NCBI RefSeq assembly: GCF_000144695.1
Contig: NC_014378.1
Coordinates: 1,429,833-1,493,832, forward strand
DNA: 64,000 bases
DNA from: Acetohalobium arabaticum DSM 5501
GTDB lineage: Bacteria; Bacillota; Halanaerobiia; Halobacteroidales; Acetohalobiaceae
Reading direction: 5' to 3'
Shown: piece by piece, positions 1 to 8,528 of the stretch
How positions within the stretch are numbered: the first letter of the stretch is position 1
Layout: every line of letters begins with the position of its first letter
Translations under genes and position numbers: made by a program
Notes under the pieces: generated by a model
The model's input: only the letters and a program-made list of their open reading frames with translations
Databases searched by the model: none
What the model was told of the DNA's origin: nothing

Positions 1-677
1 TTTTTACAGACTTCAGAACTAAAAGTATTATAGTACTTGTCGGTATTTTCAATCGGTACTACTTCATCTTCACTACCATGAACTAAAAAGACTGAATTAT
101 TATCACCCTCAACCTCTGCTAATGGATCTATCTCTCCGATTTCAGCAATAAATCTACTTCCTAATCTATATCCATCTAAATCTATATAACCCTGTTTATT
201 TACCTTCTCTTCATCATAATTCTCAGGCCGCTGGGCCAAAAAAACCTTTTGAATATCAGCTACTGCTGACCAAAGAACTAAAGCCTTAATTTTATCTGTC
301 CGTGCTGTAGCCAAAGCAGCAACAGCACCGCCTAAACTAAGTCCTAACAGCCCCAATTGTGATTCATTTACCCTATCTAACTGCCTGACATAATCAATTG
401 CTGTTAAAGTATCCTCTATCTGTCCAGAAATGGTAGTATCAATAAAATCACCACTACTGTCTCCAGAACCACGATAGTCAAATCTAAAAACTGTAATTCC
501 ATTAGCTGCTAACTTTCTAGCCATTTTAACAAAAATACGGTGTGGACCTATTTTATTCCCTTGAAAACCATGACAAAAAATAACTGCTGGCTTAGGATAA
601 TCAGTTTTACATTCCGGAGTATGGAGAATTCCTAACATTTCAGACTTCGATTCACCGAATAGAATCGGTTTTTCCAA
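1..677 (-). CDS. alpha/beta hydrolase, serine esterase/peptidase-like (3' end outside window)
   Basis: Translating the minus strand from a TTG at 677 gives a continuous reading frame to the window edge. An AGGAG ribosome site lies about 8 bases upstream of that TTG. The protein shows the alpha/beta-hydrolase marks in order: an oxyanion-region CHGFQG, then FDYRGSGDSSGD, the nucleophile elbow GLSLGG, and HGSEDEVVP carrying the acid-loop aspartate. No signal peptide is visible, so it is probably cytosolic. The layout fits small serine hydrolases of the dienelactone hydrolase/BAAT-like group; the substrate cannot be told. It is transcribed divergently from the MFS gene. The catalytic histidine would lie past the window edge. 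Confidence 0.85.
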   Translation of the reverse strand, partial: MEKPILFGESKSEMLGILHTPECKTDYPKPAVIFCHGFQGNKIGPHRIFVKMARKLAANGITVFRFDYRGSGDSSGDFIDTTISGQIEDTLTAIDYVRQLDRVNESQLGLLGLSLGGAVAALATARTDKIKALVLWSAVADIQKVFLAQRPENYDEEKVNKQGYIDLDGYRLGSRFIAEIGEIDPLAEVEGDNNSVFLVHGSEDEVVPIENTDKYYNTFSSEVCK

Positions 678-921
678 AGTAATCACTCCTTTAATGATGA
701 ATTATACCATCTATACTAACTTAATTCAAAAATAATCCACTATATTTATTCCAGATAATTAACTATTATTTATTATTAATTATATAATATCAGTTTCAAT
801 TTTTAAAGAGCATAATCTGCCCTCTTAATATCAATTTCTTTATTCTACTCTCAGAATAAAATTTAAAAAATCGTTAAAAATAAAGAAAGAATCAGAATAT
901 TAAGCAGGAGGATTCAGATTA

Positions 922-2163
922 ATGGATAAAAAATATAAGATAATGTTAACTACTTTCTCTTCTGTTCCATTTTTGATGGTGCTGGGTAATTCAATGTTAA
1001 TTCCTGAATTTCCTAAACTCAAAGCTGCCCTGGATATTAACCAGTTCCAAGTAGGATTATTTATTACTCTCTTCTCTGCTTCAGCTGGAATTTCAATTCC
1101 ATTTTTAGGTTATCTATCAGATCGAATAGGTAGAAAAAAGATAATTATTCCTTCCTTATTTCTCTACGGATTAGGAGGTTTAATCGCAGGAATAGCATCT
1201 GTTATACTAAAAGAAAATGCCTATCCAGTAATTCTGGGCAGCCGGATCATCCAGGGAATCGGCGGAGCTGGTACCTATCCAATTGTTATAGCTTTAGTAG
1301 GAGATATCTTCACTTCTAACCAGCGGAGTGAGGCATTAGGAATTATCGAATCAGCCAATGGATTGGGAAAGATATTAAGTCCCATCTTAGGAGCAGCTAT
1401 TGCTTTAATCAGCTGGTATGCTCTCTTCTTTTCTTATGCTATTTTGGCTATCCCGATTATTATTGCTATGTGGCTTCTAACAGAAGAACCTGACGATAAT
1501 ACCAAAGAACAGACACTAAAAGAATATCTTAATAATATCAAAGAAATCTTTAAAGCACGAGGAATTCCTTTAGTCTTTAGTTTATTAGGCGGAATGGTTG
1601 TCTTATTTTTACTCTTCGGACTATTATCCTATTTATCTGATATTTTAGAGACTAAATATAATATCGAAGGCTTAATTAAAGGATTAGTAATTGCTATTCC
1701 AATCTTTTTTATGTCAACTGTATCTTACTTTACAGGTGTTTTCTTGAAAAAAGAAGAGAAGTATTTTCGACATGTCTTATCACTAGGATTAATAGTTAAT
1801 GCTATTATTCTATCATCTCTATCATTTGTTGATAATCTCTATCTTTATATGGGATTGATCTCCATTCTAGGACTCGGTAGCGGTTTGGTTCTGCCTACAG
1901 TTAATACTTTAATTACTAGCTCATCTTCTAGCGAACAGCGCGGAGGCATCTCCTCACTCTACGGCAGTGTCCGCTTTATTGGAGTTGCCTTAGGCCCCCC
2001 TACCTTCAGTCTGTTACACAGGATAAGCCAAAAAGCAATGTTCTTTGGAGCAGCAGGTATTGGGCTTATAAGCTCTATTCTAATCTTCCTTTTCTTAGAT
2101 GAAGATAAAATAATGTCAGTTGACGAAGATAATCAAGAAGACGCATCTGATACAGAAGATTAA
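922..2163 (+). CDS. MFS transporter, drug-efflux type
   Basis: This 413-residue membrane protein shows about 12 hydrophobic segments, as expected of a major facilitator superfamily carrier. The loop between segments 2 and 3 has motif A (GYLSDRIGRKK, residues 63-73), and segment 5 has the glycine/proline-rich pattern typical of drug:H+ antiporters. The tail is strongly acidic (residues 395-413). An AGGAGG site precedes the ATG. It is the only gene of its transcript. Its stop overlaps by four bases the end of a small convergent gene. Export of a drug-like compound driven by protons is inferred from the family; the substrate is unknown. Confidence 0.85.
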   Translation: MDKKYKIMLTTFSSVPFLMVLGNSMLIPEFPKLKAALDINQFQVGLFITLFSASAGISIPFLGYLSDRIGRKKIIIPSLFLYGLGGLIAGIASVILKENAYPVILGSRIIQGIGGAGTYPIVIALVGDIFTSNQRSEALGIIESANGLGKILSPILGAAIALISWYALFFSYAILAIPIIIAMWLLTEEPDDNTKEQTLKEYLNNIKEIFKARGIPLVFSLLGGMVVLFLLFGLLSYLSDILETKYNIEGLIKGLVIAIPIFFMSTVSYFTGVFLKKEEKYFRHVLSLGLIVNAIILSSLSFVDNLYLYMGLISILGLGSGLVLPTVNTLITSSSSSEQRGGISSLYGSVRFIGVALGPPTFSLLHRISQKAMFFGAAGIGLISSILIFLFLDEDKIMSVDEDNQEDASDTED

Positions 2164-2309
2164 TCATGCTCACGATCCCGATTTTTAAGTTTGAAGAAAT
2201 AGCCATAATTATTCTTACCCTGCGCTTCATCCTCAACCGGATGATTCAGTACCAGCCAAGCTAACAAACCAATAATTACTATAAAAGAACTTATAACCTT
2301 TATACTCAC
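2160..2309 (-). CDS. small membrane-anchored protein, 49 residues
   Basis: A GTG start at 2309 is preceded by a strong TAGGAGG site and opens a 49-codon frame. Residues 4-21 are one hydrophobic helix (VISSFIVIIGLLAWLVLN), followed by a charged tail rich in Lys, Asn, Asp and Arg. It lies 10 bases after the UPF0756 gene on the same strand, so it is probably the last gene of the comA-comB operon. I do not recognise a family. The gene is supported by its ribosome site, its position and the amphipathic layout, not by homology. Confidence 0.6.
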   Translation of the reverse strand: MSIKVISSFIVIIGLLAWLVLNHPVEDEAQGKNNYGYFFKLKNRDREHD

Positions 2310-2319
2310 TAACTACCTC

Positions 2320-2778
2320 CTAACTAATAAAGAACCGGAATAACTGAAAAAAGAGTGCTGTAAGCCCACCAGCCATTAGAGGACCAACAGGAATTCCATC
2401 CAAAAAGATAATCCCAATCAATGAACCCAATACCATCTGAACAATCAAATGCGGTTCAGTCTCCAGTAATTCAAGCCCCATTCCATTCAATTTAGTAGCC
2501 AGCAATCCTCCTAGCAGAGCTAAAATACCAACCGGTGATTTAAAGGCAGTTACCAGCTCAGATAAGCCATTATCATCAGTAATTAATGGGGTCAAGACTG
2601 CTAAAATCAAAAATAATAATCCTAAATCCAATCCTTTATCTTCTAAAATAGGAAAGATAGAATGCAAGTGTAGTGCTTTTAATATAAATAAAATTACTGC
2701 TGCTAAAGAAAGAAGATCTGATTTAGCCAGGACACCTAAAGAAAAGACTATTAAAATCAAGATATATTCTTTGCCCAA
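2320..2778 (-). CDS. UPF0756 (DUF441) membrane protein
   Basis: The protein matches the UPF0756/YtwI family: four or five hydrophobic helices, with the conserved middle LLETEPH and the late motif GIPVGPLMAGG. The family is about 150 residues long and has no established function. I chose the TTG at 2778 (152 residues) because a GAGGTGG site sits about 5 bases before it and the length then matches the family. An ATG at 2829 would add 17 polar residues and overlap the end of comB. The gene follows comB by 26 bases, consistent with co-transcription. Confidence 0.8.
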   Translation of the reverse strand: MGKEYILILIVFSLGVLAKSDLLSLAAVILFILKALHLHSIFPILEDKGLDLGLLFLILAVLTPLITDDNGLSELVTAFKSPVGILALLGGLLATKLNGMGLELLETEPHLIVQMVLGSLIGIIFLDGIPVGPLMAGGLTALFFQLFRFFIS

Positions 2779-2804
2779 AATCTCCACCTCTTCAAATTCA
2801 AATC

Positions 2805-3518
2805 CTAACTCTGAATAATCCCTTGACAATAAATAGGCGTTATCGAATATAGATCTTTCTGTAAAGCATAATTTACATCACTCTGTTTTCCTAAAGAGAT
2901 TAATCTATCCCCATTTTCGCTCTGACTTAAAGTCGCCAATAATTTATTGCTATTTATTAAATAACTCTGGTAAGCTACTAAACTAAGATCTGATAATTCC
3001 AACTTTATACCTTTATCTTTTAACCTATAGATCAGTCCTCCAGCTGTTATAAAGTCCTCTAAAGAGAATCTACCCTGGCTTCCAGCACAGCAAAGAATTA
3101 ATTCATCTGCTGACTCTACTTCTTTTGCTACTGCTCCTAAATTTATTAACGCAGCAATAACTACTTTCTTAGCCTGATTTAGATTAGCCAACATCTCTGT
3201 TCCATTAGTAGTAGTTAAGACTACCTGTTTATTCTTAACTATGGATTCAGTAAAGCTTAAAGGCGAGTTACCTAAATCTAGCTCAGCTACCTTCTGCCCT
3301 TCTCTTTCACCAGCTGTAATAATATCATCATTTATATTCTGGCTTTGATATTCAACTGCTTTGGGAATACTTACCACTGGAATCACTTCTCTGGCTCCAT
3401 TTTCTAAGGCTGTAACAATAGTAGTAGTAGCCCGAAAAGTATCAATAGCTGCTACTACTCTATTCTTTATCTTCTTTTCTTCTATCTCTTCTGCTGTTAG
3501 AATTAGCTCTATTTTCAT
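2805..3518 (-). CDS. comB: 2-phosphosulfolactate phosphatase
   Basis: This 237-residue protein fits the ComB family, which hydrolyses phosphosulfolactate to (R)-sulfolactate. Conserved stretches are VAAIDTFRATTTIVTAL near residue 22, the GEREG patch near residue 70, LGNSPLSF and TTTNGT. It lies downstream of comA, which makes its substrate. In methanogens these steps start coenzyme M synthesis; in Bacillus the same pair makes the sulfolactate stored in spores. No comC, comD or comE is seen here, so sulfolactate is the likelier product. The ATG has a TAGGAGTG site about 10 bases upstream. Confidence 0.88.
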   Translation of the reverse strand: MKIELILTAEEIEEKKIKNRVVAAIDTFRATTTIVTALENGAREVIPVVSIPKAVEYQSQNINDDIITAGEREGQKVAELDLGNSPLSFTESIVKNKQVVLTTTNGTEMLANLNQAKKVVIAALINLGAVAKEVESADELILCCAGSQGRFSLEDFITAGGLIYRLKDKGIKLELSDLSLVAYQSYLINSNKLLATLSQSENGDRLISLGKQSDVNYALQKDLYSITPIYCQGIIQS

Positions 3519-3604
3519 CTTCGTTTATTCACTCCTATAGCTAAAATCAATTATTCATCAATTCTCTATTTATAAACGTCAGTTAAAGGTAAATAGATAA
3601 TTAT

Positions 3605-4444
3605 TTATTCTAACGAAAATACTTTTTCATAATCATCCTGCTGTAAAAGAGCTGTCTTGAAAGTATCTCCTCTGACTCCTACCCGCAGCGACTCTAAAGC
3701 CAGTATCTCTGTTGGAGCTATATTACCCAGATTAACATTCGGCCCTAAAGTATTGATAAATTTAACCTGCTGTTTTTTCAGCGGTGCTTCCCAGATAATA
3801 TCTTCTTTATTCTCTGCTCCCAACAGAAGCTGTTCCATCTTAAATTCATCTAGATTTCCTTCCTTATCATAGATTGAAATATTTCTTCCTGATTCTCTAG
3901 CTTCTACTATCACTTTATAGGCGCCGTCGGCTATGTCCTGCTTAAGCTGTTTTATCATCTTGGATAATTCAAATTTACTGTTTTTATCCTTCTTTCCTAT
4001 CTCTGTTAATACTTTAAAATCTCTATTAACTGCTTCTTTAATAATTGATGACCGCAGTCGGGCTGTCAGATCAATAGTTCCATCGGAAACTTCTATAGCA
4101 GTAAAACCTAATTCTTTAGCTTTAGTTAAGTAATCATCCAGCATTCCCTGCGTAACTGCTACTTCCAGAAAAGTTCCTCCAGGATAGATATCTACTCCAT
4201 AGGAAGTTATTAAATCAATCTTTTGTTCTAAAATCTCTGGATGATAGAGGGCTGATGTTCCAAAACTTAATTTATGGAAATCAATATAATCGGCTGCCAT
4301 CTCCATTAAATCCTCAGTCTGATTCAGCCCTAATCCTTTATCCAGAACCATAGTCAAACCGGTCTGACGCGGTTTTTCTTTTCGCCCCGAAAGCGGAAAA
4401 TCAATATCAAGTTTCCAGCCATTCTTACTTTGCTCTTTTGTCAT
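3605..4444 (-). CDS. comA: phosphosulfolactate synthase
   Basis: The product (279 residues from the chosen start) matches ComA, the TIM-barrel enzyme that adds sulfite to phosphoenolpyruvate. Visible family stretches are GLTMVLDKGLG near the N-terminus, DFHKLSFGTS, GGTFLEVA, GFTAIEVSDGTI and the late VRGDTFKTALL. I prefer the ATG at 4444, which has GAGGAG about 7 bases upstream; an in-frame ATG at 4468 would add eight residues and places that site inside the gene. It is followed by comB after 86 bases and preceded by a DUF2619 gene. Together comA and comB would make sulfolactate. Confidence 0.88.
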   Translation of the reverse strand: MTKEQSKNGWKLDIDFPLSGRKEKPRQTGLTMVLDKGLGLNQTEDLMEMAADYIDFHKLSFGTSALYHPEILEQKIDLITSYGVDIYPGGTFLEVAVTQGMLDDYLTKAKELGFTAIEVSDGTIDLTARLRSSIIKEAVNRDFKVLTEIGKKDKNSKFELSKMIKQLKQDIADGAYKVIVEARESGRNISIYDKEGNLDEFKMEQLLLGAENKEDIIWEAPLKKQQVKFINTLGPNVNLGNIAPTEILALESLRVGVRGDTFKTALLQQDDYEKVFSLE

Positions 4445-4480
4445 CACTGACCACTCCTCATTAATCATTAAACCAATTTT

Positions 4481-4756
4481 TTATAATTTAATCCCCAATA
4501 ATATCAAACCTACACCTGAAGCTATAACCACAAAATTCAATAGTGAAATCTTTTCAGCAATCTCTACTAAACCTAACGCAGTTACCAAAACTAGAACTGT
4601 AGGTCCTACTAAAGCAAGGATTGAATTTAACTGGAGTGCCTTTTCAACCGAATTAAACTTTAACATTAATAAAGCAGCACTGAACTCTATAATTCCGGAA
4701 ATAACCCGCAGCAATGCCATGCTTAGAAGTATTTTATTTTTTATATAGATCATCAA
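4481..4756 (-). CDS. YqhV-like DUF2619 membrane protein
   Basis: A 91-residue protein with three hydrophobic helices resembles Bacillus YqhV (DUF2619). Shared elements are LRVISGIIEFSAALLM, the central NSILALVGP and the C-terminal LILLGI. In Bacillus the family is sporulation-associated and otherwise uncharacterised. It is the first gene of the comA-comB-UPF0756 set, 36 bases before comA, which strengthens a link to spores but does not prove one. Two ATG codons in tandem (4756 and 4753) could start it; a GGGGG site lies just upstream. Confidence 0.75.
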   Translation of the reverse strand: MMIYIKNKILLSMALLRVISGIIEFSAALLMLKFNSVEKALQLNSILALVGPTVLVLVTALGLVEIAEKISLLNFVVIASGVGLILLGIKL

Positions 4757-4810
4757 TATGCCCCCGTGATTTATTACAATCTATATATATTTATACTAAC
4801 TAGAAATAAA

Positions 4811-4838
4811 AAAAAGAACCCAAAATCAGGTTCTTTTT
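4811..4838 (-). terminator. intrinsic terminator of the ADP-ribosylglycohydrolase gene
   Basis: A 10-base perfect stem (AAAAAGAACC / GGTTCTTTTT) with an 8-base loop is followed on the minus strand by a long T-run. It lies just after the stop of the 4849-5808 gene and before the DUF2619 promoter region. Confidence 0.8.
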
Positions 4839-4848
4839 ACTAAATCTA

Positions 4849-5808
4849 TTATTTATGCTTCAGGCAGAATAACTTTTTACCTAATTCTATAACATAATCA
4901 AGCCCTCTCTCCCTATTTTCCAGCTGGTCTAACCAGTCTGAGGGAATATCATTATAGCCGTGATAGGCTCCAGCAATAGCTCCTGTCATAGCTCCTAAAG
5001 TATCTGTATCTCCCCCTAAATTAATAGCATAGGTAACTGCTTTTTTAAAATTATCGGTATTTATTAAACAGGAATAGATAGATGTAGGTACTGAATTAAA
5101 GGCTCTAGCATCATTACCTAACTTATTACGCACTACTTTGGGCTCAGGAACATTCTTTAAAAAATCCTGAATAGAGGATAAAGCCTGACTGTATTCTACT
5201 GATTCAAAGTCTATATATTCAGTTAAAACATCCAAATAATCAGTAACAGAAAAATCAGCTTCCGGCTTTTGATTTACAGCATAGCCGACAGTTAAAGCCT
5301 GTATAGCAGCACCGGTCTTTCCTAAAGGATGGGCATGAGTGATCTGGCTTGATTTCTTTGCCTTTATTCTCAATTCCTCGTAGTCAGTATGATAAAATAC
5401 ACCTACCGGAGCTATCCTCATAGCTGAACCGTTGCCAAAAGAACCGCCATCAAAGATATTCTCTCCTGCTTCCTGCCAGCTACTGCCGGCTTTGATATTA
5501 TTCAATGCTTCAATAGTACCAGCACCATAGCCGCGGTCTAAATTACAGTTAGTTACAAACTTCTCTGCCATATCAGCTCCATCAAAGCCTGAAGCTGAAA
5601 TCAATGATTCAGCTACTCCAATCATCATTTCTGTATCATCAGTATAGGTACCGGCTCCCAATCTGGCTTCTAACATATAATCAAGCTGACCATACTTCTT
5701 TTCAATTTCTTCTATAGTATAGCCTTCAACTGCCATTCCTAAAGCATCACCAACAAAGGTCCCTACTAAGGATCCAATGAATTTATCCTGCAGTAATCTC
5801 TTTTTCAT
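4849..5808 (-). CDS. ADP-ribosylglycohydrolase family protein
   Basis: The 319-residue protein has the DraG/ARH fold signature: GDALGMAVEG near residue 20, the metal-binding TDDTE at 56-60, GNGSAMRIAPVG, the THAHPLGKTGA histidines, and a second acidic metal site GGDTDTLGA near residue 265. Family members remove ADP-ribose from proteins or small molecules using two Mg2+ ions. Substrate unknown. No ADP-ribosyltransferase is encoded beside it. An AAGGGGGG site precedes the ATG. It is a single-gene transcript with its own terminator. Confidence 0.88.
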   Translation of the reverse strand: MKKRLLQDKFIGSLVGTFVGDALGMAVEGYTIEEIEKKYGQLDYMLEARLGAGTYTDDTEMMIGVAESLISASGFDGADMAEKFVTNCNLDRGYGAGTIEALNNIKAGSSWQEAGENIFDGGSFGNGSAMRIAPVGVFYHTDYEELRIKAKKSSQITHAHPLGKTGAAIQALTVGYAVNQKPEADFSVTDYLDVLTEYIDFESVEYSQALSSIQDFLKNVPEPKVVRNKLGNDARAFNSVPTSIYSCLINTDNFKKAVTYAINLGGDTDTLGAMTGAIAGAYHGYNDIPSDWLDQLENRERGLDYVIELGKKLFCLKHK

Positions 5809-5858
5809 AAAACAGCCCCCCTTTCTTAGGTTATTATTATCTGTGGCAATTTACTACA

Positions 5859-6285
5859 TAATTGATATATTGTCTCACTTTCCATTTACAGCTAATATGG
5901 TCTCTTTAATGATATTACAGATTATAGTCAACAAATCTCTTACGCTTGCCATTCGTTCGACGTCCTGTCTCACTCACTCTCAAAAAAGAACTTTCCGCCG
6001 TCCATGGCTCCAAGTTCTTTTTAAGAGTCGCTCCAGAGAAATGTTGACTATTTATAGCACAGAATTTTCATTAATCTGATTTTAAACGCTTCCTTAGATA
6101 ATTTTGCACAATTAGTTGATATATTTCAAAAAGCAACTTAAAGCAGCCCCACAAGAGAAAATAATTAATATATAAAGTAGGCTCTTTAAATCGTATCTCT
6201 AAAATTAGTTTATTGCTGATTGACTAGGGCTGATTTTGGCAGCGTTTGAAATATATCAACTCTAAACTGCAACATTATATCAATT
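5859..6285. repeat. palindrome-rich interspersed repeat, full copy 1
   Basis: This stretch matches the copy at 19754-20148 along its length and shares its right half with the inverted copy at 24635-24845. Three nested or successive stems are visible: AGTCAACA (5926-5933) with TGTTGACT (6042-6049); inside it AAAAAGAACTT (5983-5993) with AAGTTCTTTTT (6012-6022); and a 16-base perfect stem 6115-6130 with 6245-6260, which encloses CAGCCC/GGGCTG. The outer ends are a degenerate inverted repeat starting ATTGATATA. The right end abuts the mnmH stop codon. No plausible gene is seen inside. Confidence 0.85.
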
Positions 6286-7337
6286 TAACCTAAAAAGTCA
6301 ATTATCTCTTCAGTTATCTCTGGTATATCATCAGATTCTGTTCTTAAAGCGAAGCTATCATGTTGGCGCTGAGAATATTCATATAGAGGATCATAATATT
6401 CAGTTAAAAGAGTTCTAATTACTTTCTTTAGTTCTCCAGCCTTAGATAGCTTAACTAGTCTCTTATATTCATCTTTACCGGCTTTTTTGATAATATGTTT
6501 TTTAATTGCTGTTAATGATTCTAACCAGCGGTCAATAAAGGCATCAGGATCTTCTTCGTAACTAACAGCATACTCTTTATAGATTCTATTAACTCTTGCT
6601 TCTAAAGTACTTTCAATTAAGATATGGATTCCTTCCTCCATTGCCTGTAGGAAAAACTCAGGCAGTACTGACATTCCAATCCGCTTACTCTCTGCTTCAA
6701 CAGCAATTAATTCAGCTCCATTTAATTCCTCTAATCTTTCCCACAATAATGAATCAAAATGTTTCTGATTCGTCGGCTTCCCCAATCCAATCCCGCCAAA
6801 GGCCGAACCGCGGTGGTTGGCTAAACCTTCTAAATCAATAATAGGCACTTCCTTTTCTTGTAGAGAATAGAGCAGCTCTGTCTTTCCTACTCCAGTATTA
6901 CCGTGAATCACTAACAGATCACTCTCTAATTCATAATCTTCTAATTGATCTAAAATAAAGTGGCGATAGGATTTATAGCCGCCTTCCAGCTTATAGAGCT
7001 TAACTCCAATTAATTCAGTAATCACCCCTATGCTTTCGCTTCTGAGTCCTCCCCGAGCACAGAAGAGTACTACATAAGAATATTCATCAGTTAAAGCTTT
7101 GATTTCTTTAACCAACCGGGGTAGTTTAGGAGATAACAAATCTATCCCCAACATTCGGGCCTTCATTGGGCTCTCCTGAACATAAGTAGTTCCAATCTCA
7201 TCCCGTTCTTCATTATTAAAAACCGGAATATTAACTGCTTCTGGAATAGTAGATTCAGCAAATTCTTTTGGTGATCTAACATCTACATAAACTAATGAAT
7301 CTTTAGCCAAAGTCTCTTGATAAGTTATTAATTCCAT
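6285..7337 (-). CDS. mnmH: tRNA 2-selenouridine synthase
   Basis: The 350-residue protein is MnmH (SelU, YbbB): an N-terminal rhodanese domain with the catalytic cysteine in FCARGGLRS (Cys93), followed by a P-loop domain with HGNTGVGKT at 145-153. It replaces the sulfur of 2-thiouridine at the tRNA wobble position with selenium from selenophosphate, through a geranylated intermediate. It therefore implies selenophosphate synthase elsewhere in the genome. The family motif NHRGSAFGGIG is present at about 173-183. An AGGAG site precedes the ATG. It stands alone between a repeat element and the wtp operon terminator. Confidence 0.92.
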   Translation of the reverse strand: MELITYQETLAKDSLVYVDVRSPKEFAESTIPEAVNIPVFNNEERDEIGTTYVQESPMKARMLGIDLLSPKLPRLVKEIKALTDEYSYVVLFCARGGLRSESIGVITELIGVKLYKLEGGYKSYRHFILDQLEDYELESDLLVIHGNTGVGKTELLYSLQEKEVPIIDLEGLANHRGSAFGGIGLGKPTNQKHFDSLLWERLEELNGAELIAVEAESKRIGMSVLPEFFLQAMEEGIHILIESTLEARVNRIYKEYAVSYEEDPDAFIDRWLESLTAIKKHIIKKAGKDEYKRLVKLSKAGELKKVIRTLLTEYYDPLYEYSQRQHDSFALRTESDDIPEITEEIIDFLG

Positions 7338-7395
7338 ATTAATTCTCCTATTATATGTAGTTTAGTTACTGTACTATTTTTTCAGTAAAATTAAA

Positions 7396-7421
7396 AAAAT
7401 CCCTTCTTTAAAAGGGATTTT
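7396..7421 (-). terminator. intrinsic terminator of the wtpABC operon
   Basis: AAAATCCCTT pairs with AAGGGATTTT across a short loop. On the minus strand the stem is followed by seven T and then AATTTT. It lies about 50 bases after the wtpC stop codon. Confidence 0.8.
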
Positions 7422-7472
7422 GGAGATTATTTTTAGTTTAGTAGAAGAATATCTTGATTATGCACCTCTTTA

Positions 7473-8528
7473 TTAAGCATTTTTTATAACATGACAAGCT
7501 GTAGCCTTAAAAGTTAAATAGACTTCTTTTCCAGGCTCTATTCCCATTTCTTCTAATGACCGATAAGTAATATAGGCTATCATTTCAATACCAATATCAA
7601 CTTTAACTTCTACTATTGATAGACGCTCTTTAACTTCTTTTACTACTCCCTGATAAGAATTACGGGCACTAGAATTAAAAAATTGATGGGAAATAATTAT
7701 GTCTTCGGGGCGAATTATTAAACTAATATCCCCTTCTTTTTCAGTATTAATTTCCAGCTCTATGTCTTCATTGATTTTAATTACTGTTCGATCATCCTTA
7801 TGAACTACTTGACCTACAAAAATGTTTTTACTGCCTACAAACTCTGCTATAAAATTTGATTCCGGCTGCTTAAAAACCTGCTGGGGAGAACCAACCTGAA
7901 CTATCTCCCCTTCCTGCATAATAGCAATTCTATCGGCTAAAGATAAAGCTTCATTAAAATCATGGGTTACATGTAAGGTAGTTGTTCCTAACTCAGTATG
8001 AACCCGCTTTAAATCCTGCTGTATCTTATTTTTAGTGCTGGGGTCAAGGGCACTTAATGGTTCATCCAATAATAGAATTTTAGGAGAAATAATTAAGGCC
8101 CGGGCTAGCGCAACCCGCTGCTTTTCCCCACCGCTTAGTGTTTTAACTGAACGATCTAACAGATCATTAATTCCTAACAGTGAGACTATCTGCTGTAGTT
8201 TCTGTTTCTTTTCAGCGGCCGATTCTTTTCTAAGTTTCAATCCAAATAATATATTCTCTTTAACATCTAAGTGCGGAAATAACATATAATCTTGATAGAC
8301 CATTCCTATCTGTCTATCTTCAGGCGGTAGATTACTGACTAGTTCATCTTCAAACCAGATATCACCTTCTTCAGGCTGCTGTAAGCCAGCAATCACCTCA
8401 AGTAAGATAGATTTTCCTGTACCCGTCGGCCCTAAAATTGTAAAGTATTCTTCTTCTTTTAATTCCAGATCTATATTTTTAAGTTTGAAATCTCCTAAAT
8501 CCTTGCTTATATTCTCTAGCTTAATCAT
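7473..8528 (-). CDS. wtpC: tungstate/molybdate ABC transporter ATP-binding protein
   Basis: This is an ABC ATPase of 351 residues with Walker A GPTGTGKS (33-40), a Q-loop in MVYQDYMLFPH, signature LSGGEKQR near 128, Walker B ILLLDEPLSALD and a switch histidine in LHVTHD. A C-terminal TOBE-type domain follows residue 230, as in ModC/WtpC. I chose the ATG at 8528, which has GAGGAA upstream; the frame is open to 8573 but that part overlaps the permease gene. It overlaps the wtpB stop by eight bases, indicating translational coupling. It energises oxyanion import together with WtpA and WtpB. Confidence 0.88.
   Translation of the reverse strand: MIKLENISKDLGDFKLKNIDLELKEEEYFTILGPTGTGKSILLEVIAGLQQPEEGDIWFEDELVSNLPPEDRQIGMVYQDYMLFPHLDVKENILFGLKLRKESAAEKKQKLQQIVSLLGINDLLDRSVKTLSGGEKQRVALARALIISPKILLLDEPLSALDPSTKNKIQQDLKRVHTELGTTTLHVTHDFNEALSLADRIAIMQEGEIVQVGSPQQVFKQPESNFIAEFVGSKNIFVGQVVHKDDRTVIKINEDIELEINTEKEGDISLIIRPEDIIISHQFFNSSARNSYQGVVKEVKERLSIVEVKVDIGIEMIAYITYRSLEEMGIEPGKEVYLTFKATACHVIKNA

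Noticed and set aside
5777-6079. A 100-codon open frame on the plus strand across the first repeat copy
   Set aside because: It overlaps the start of the ADP-ribosylglycohydrolase gene and the structured repeat, has no ribosome site, and the frame is not kept in the second repeat copy.
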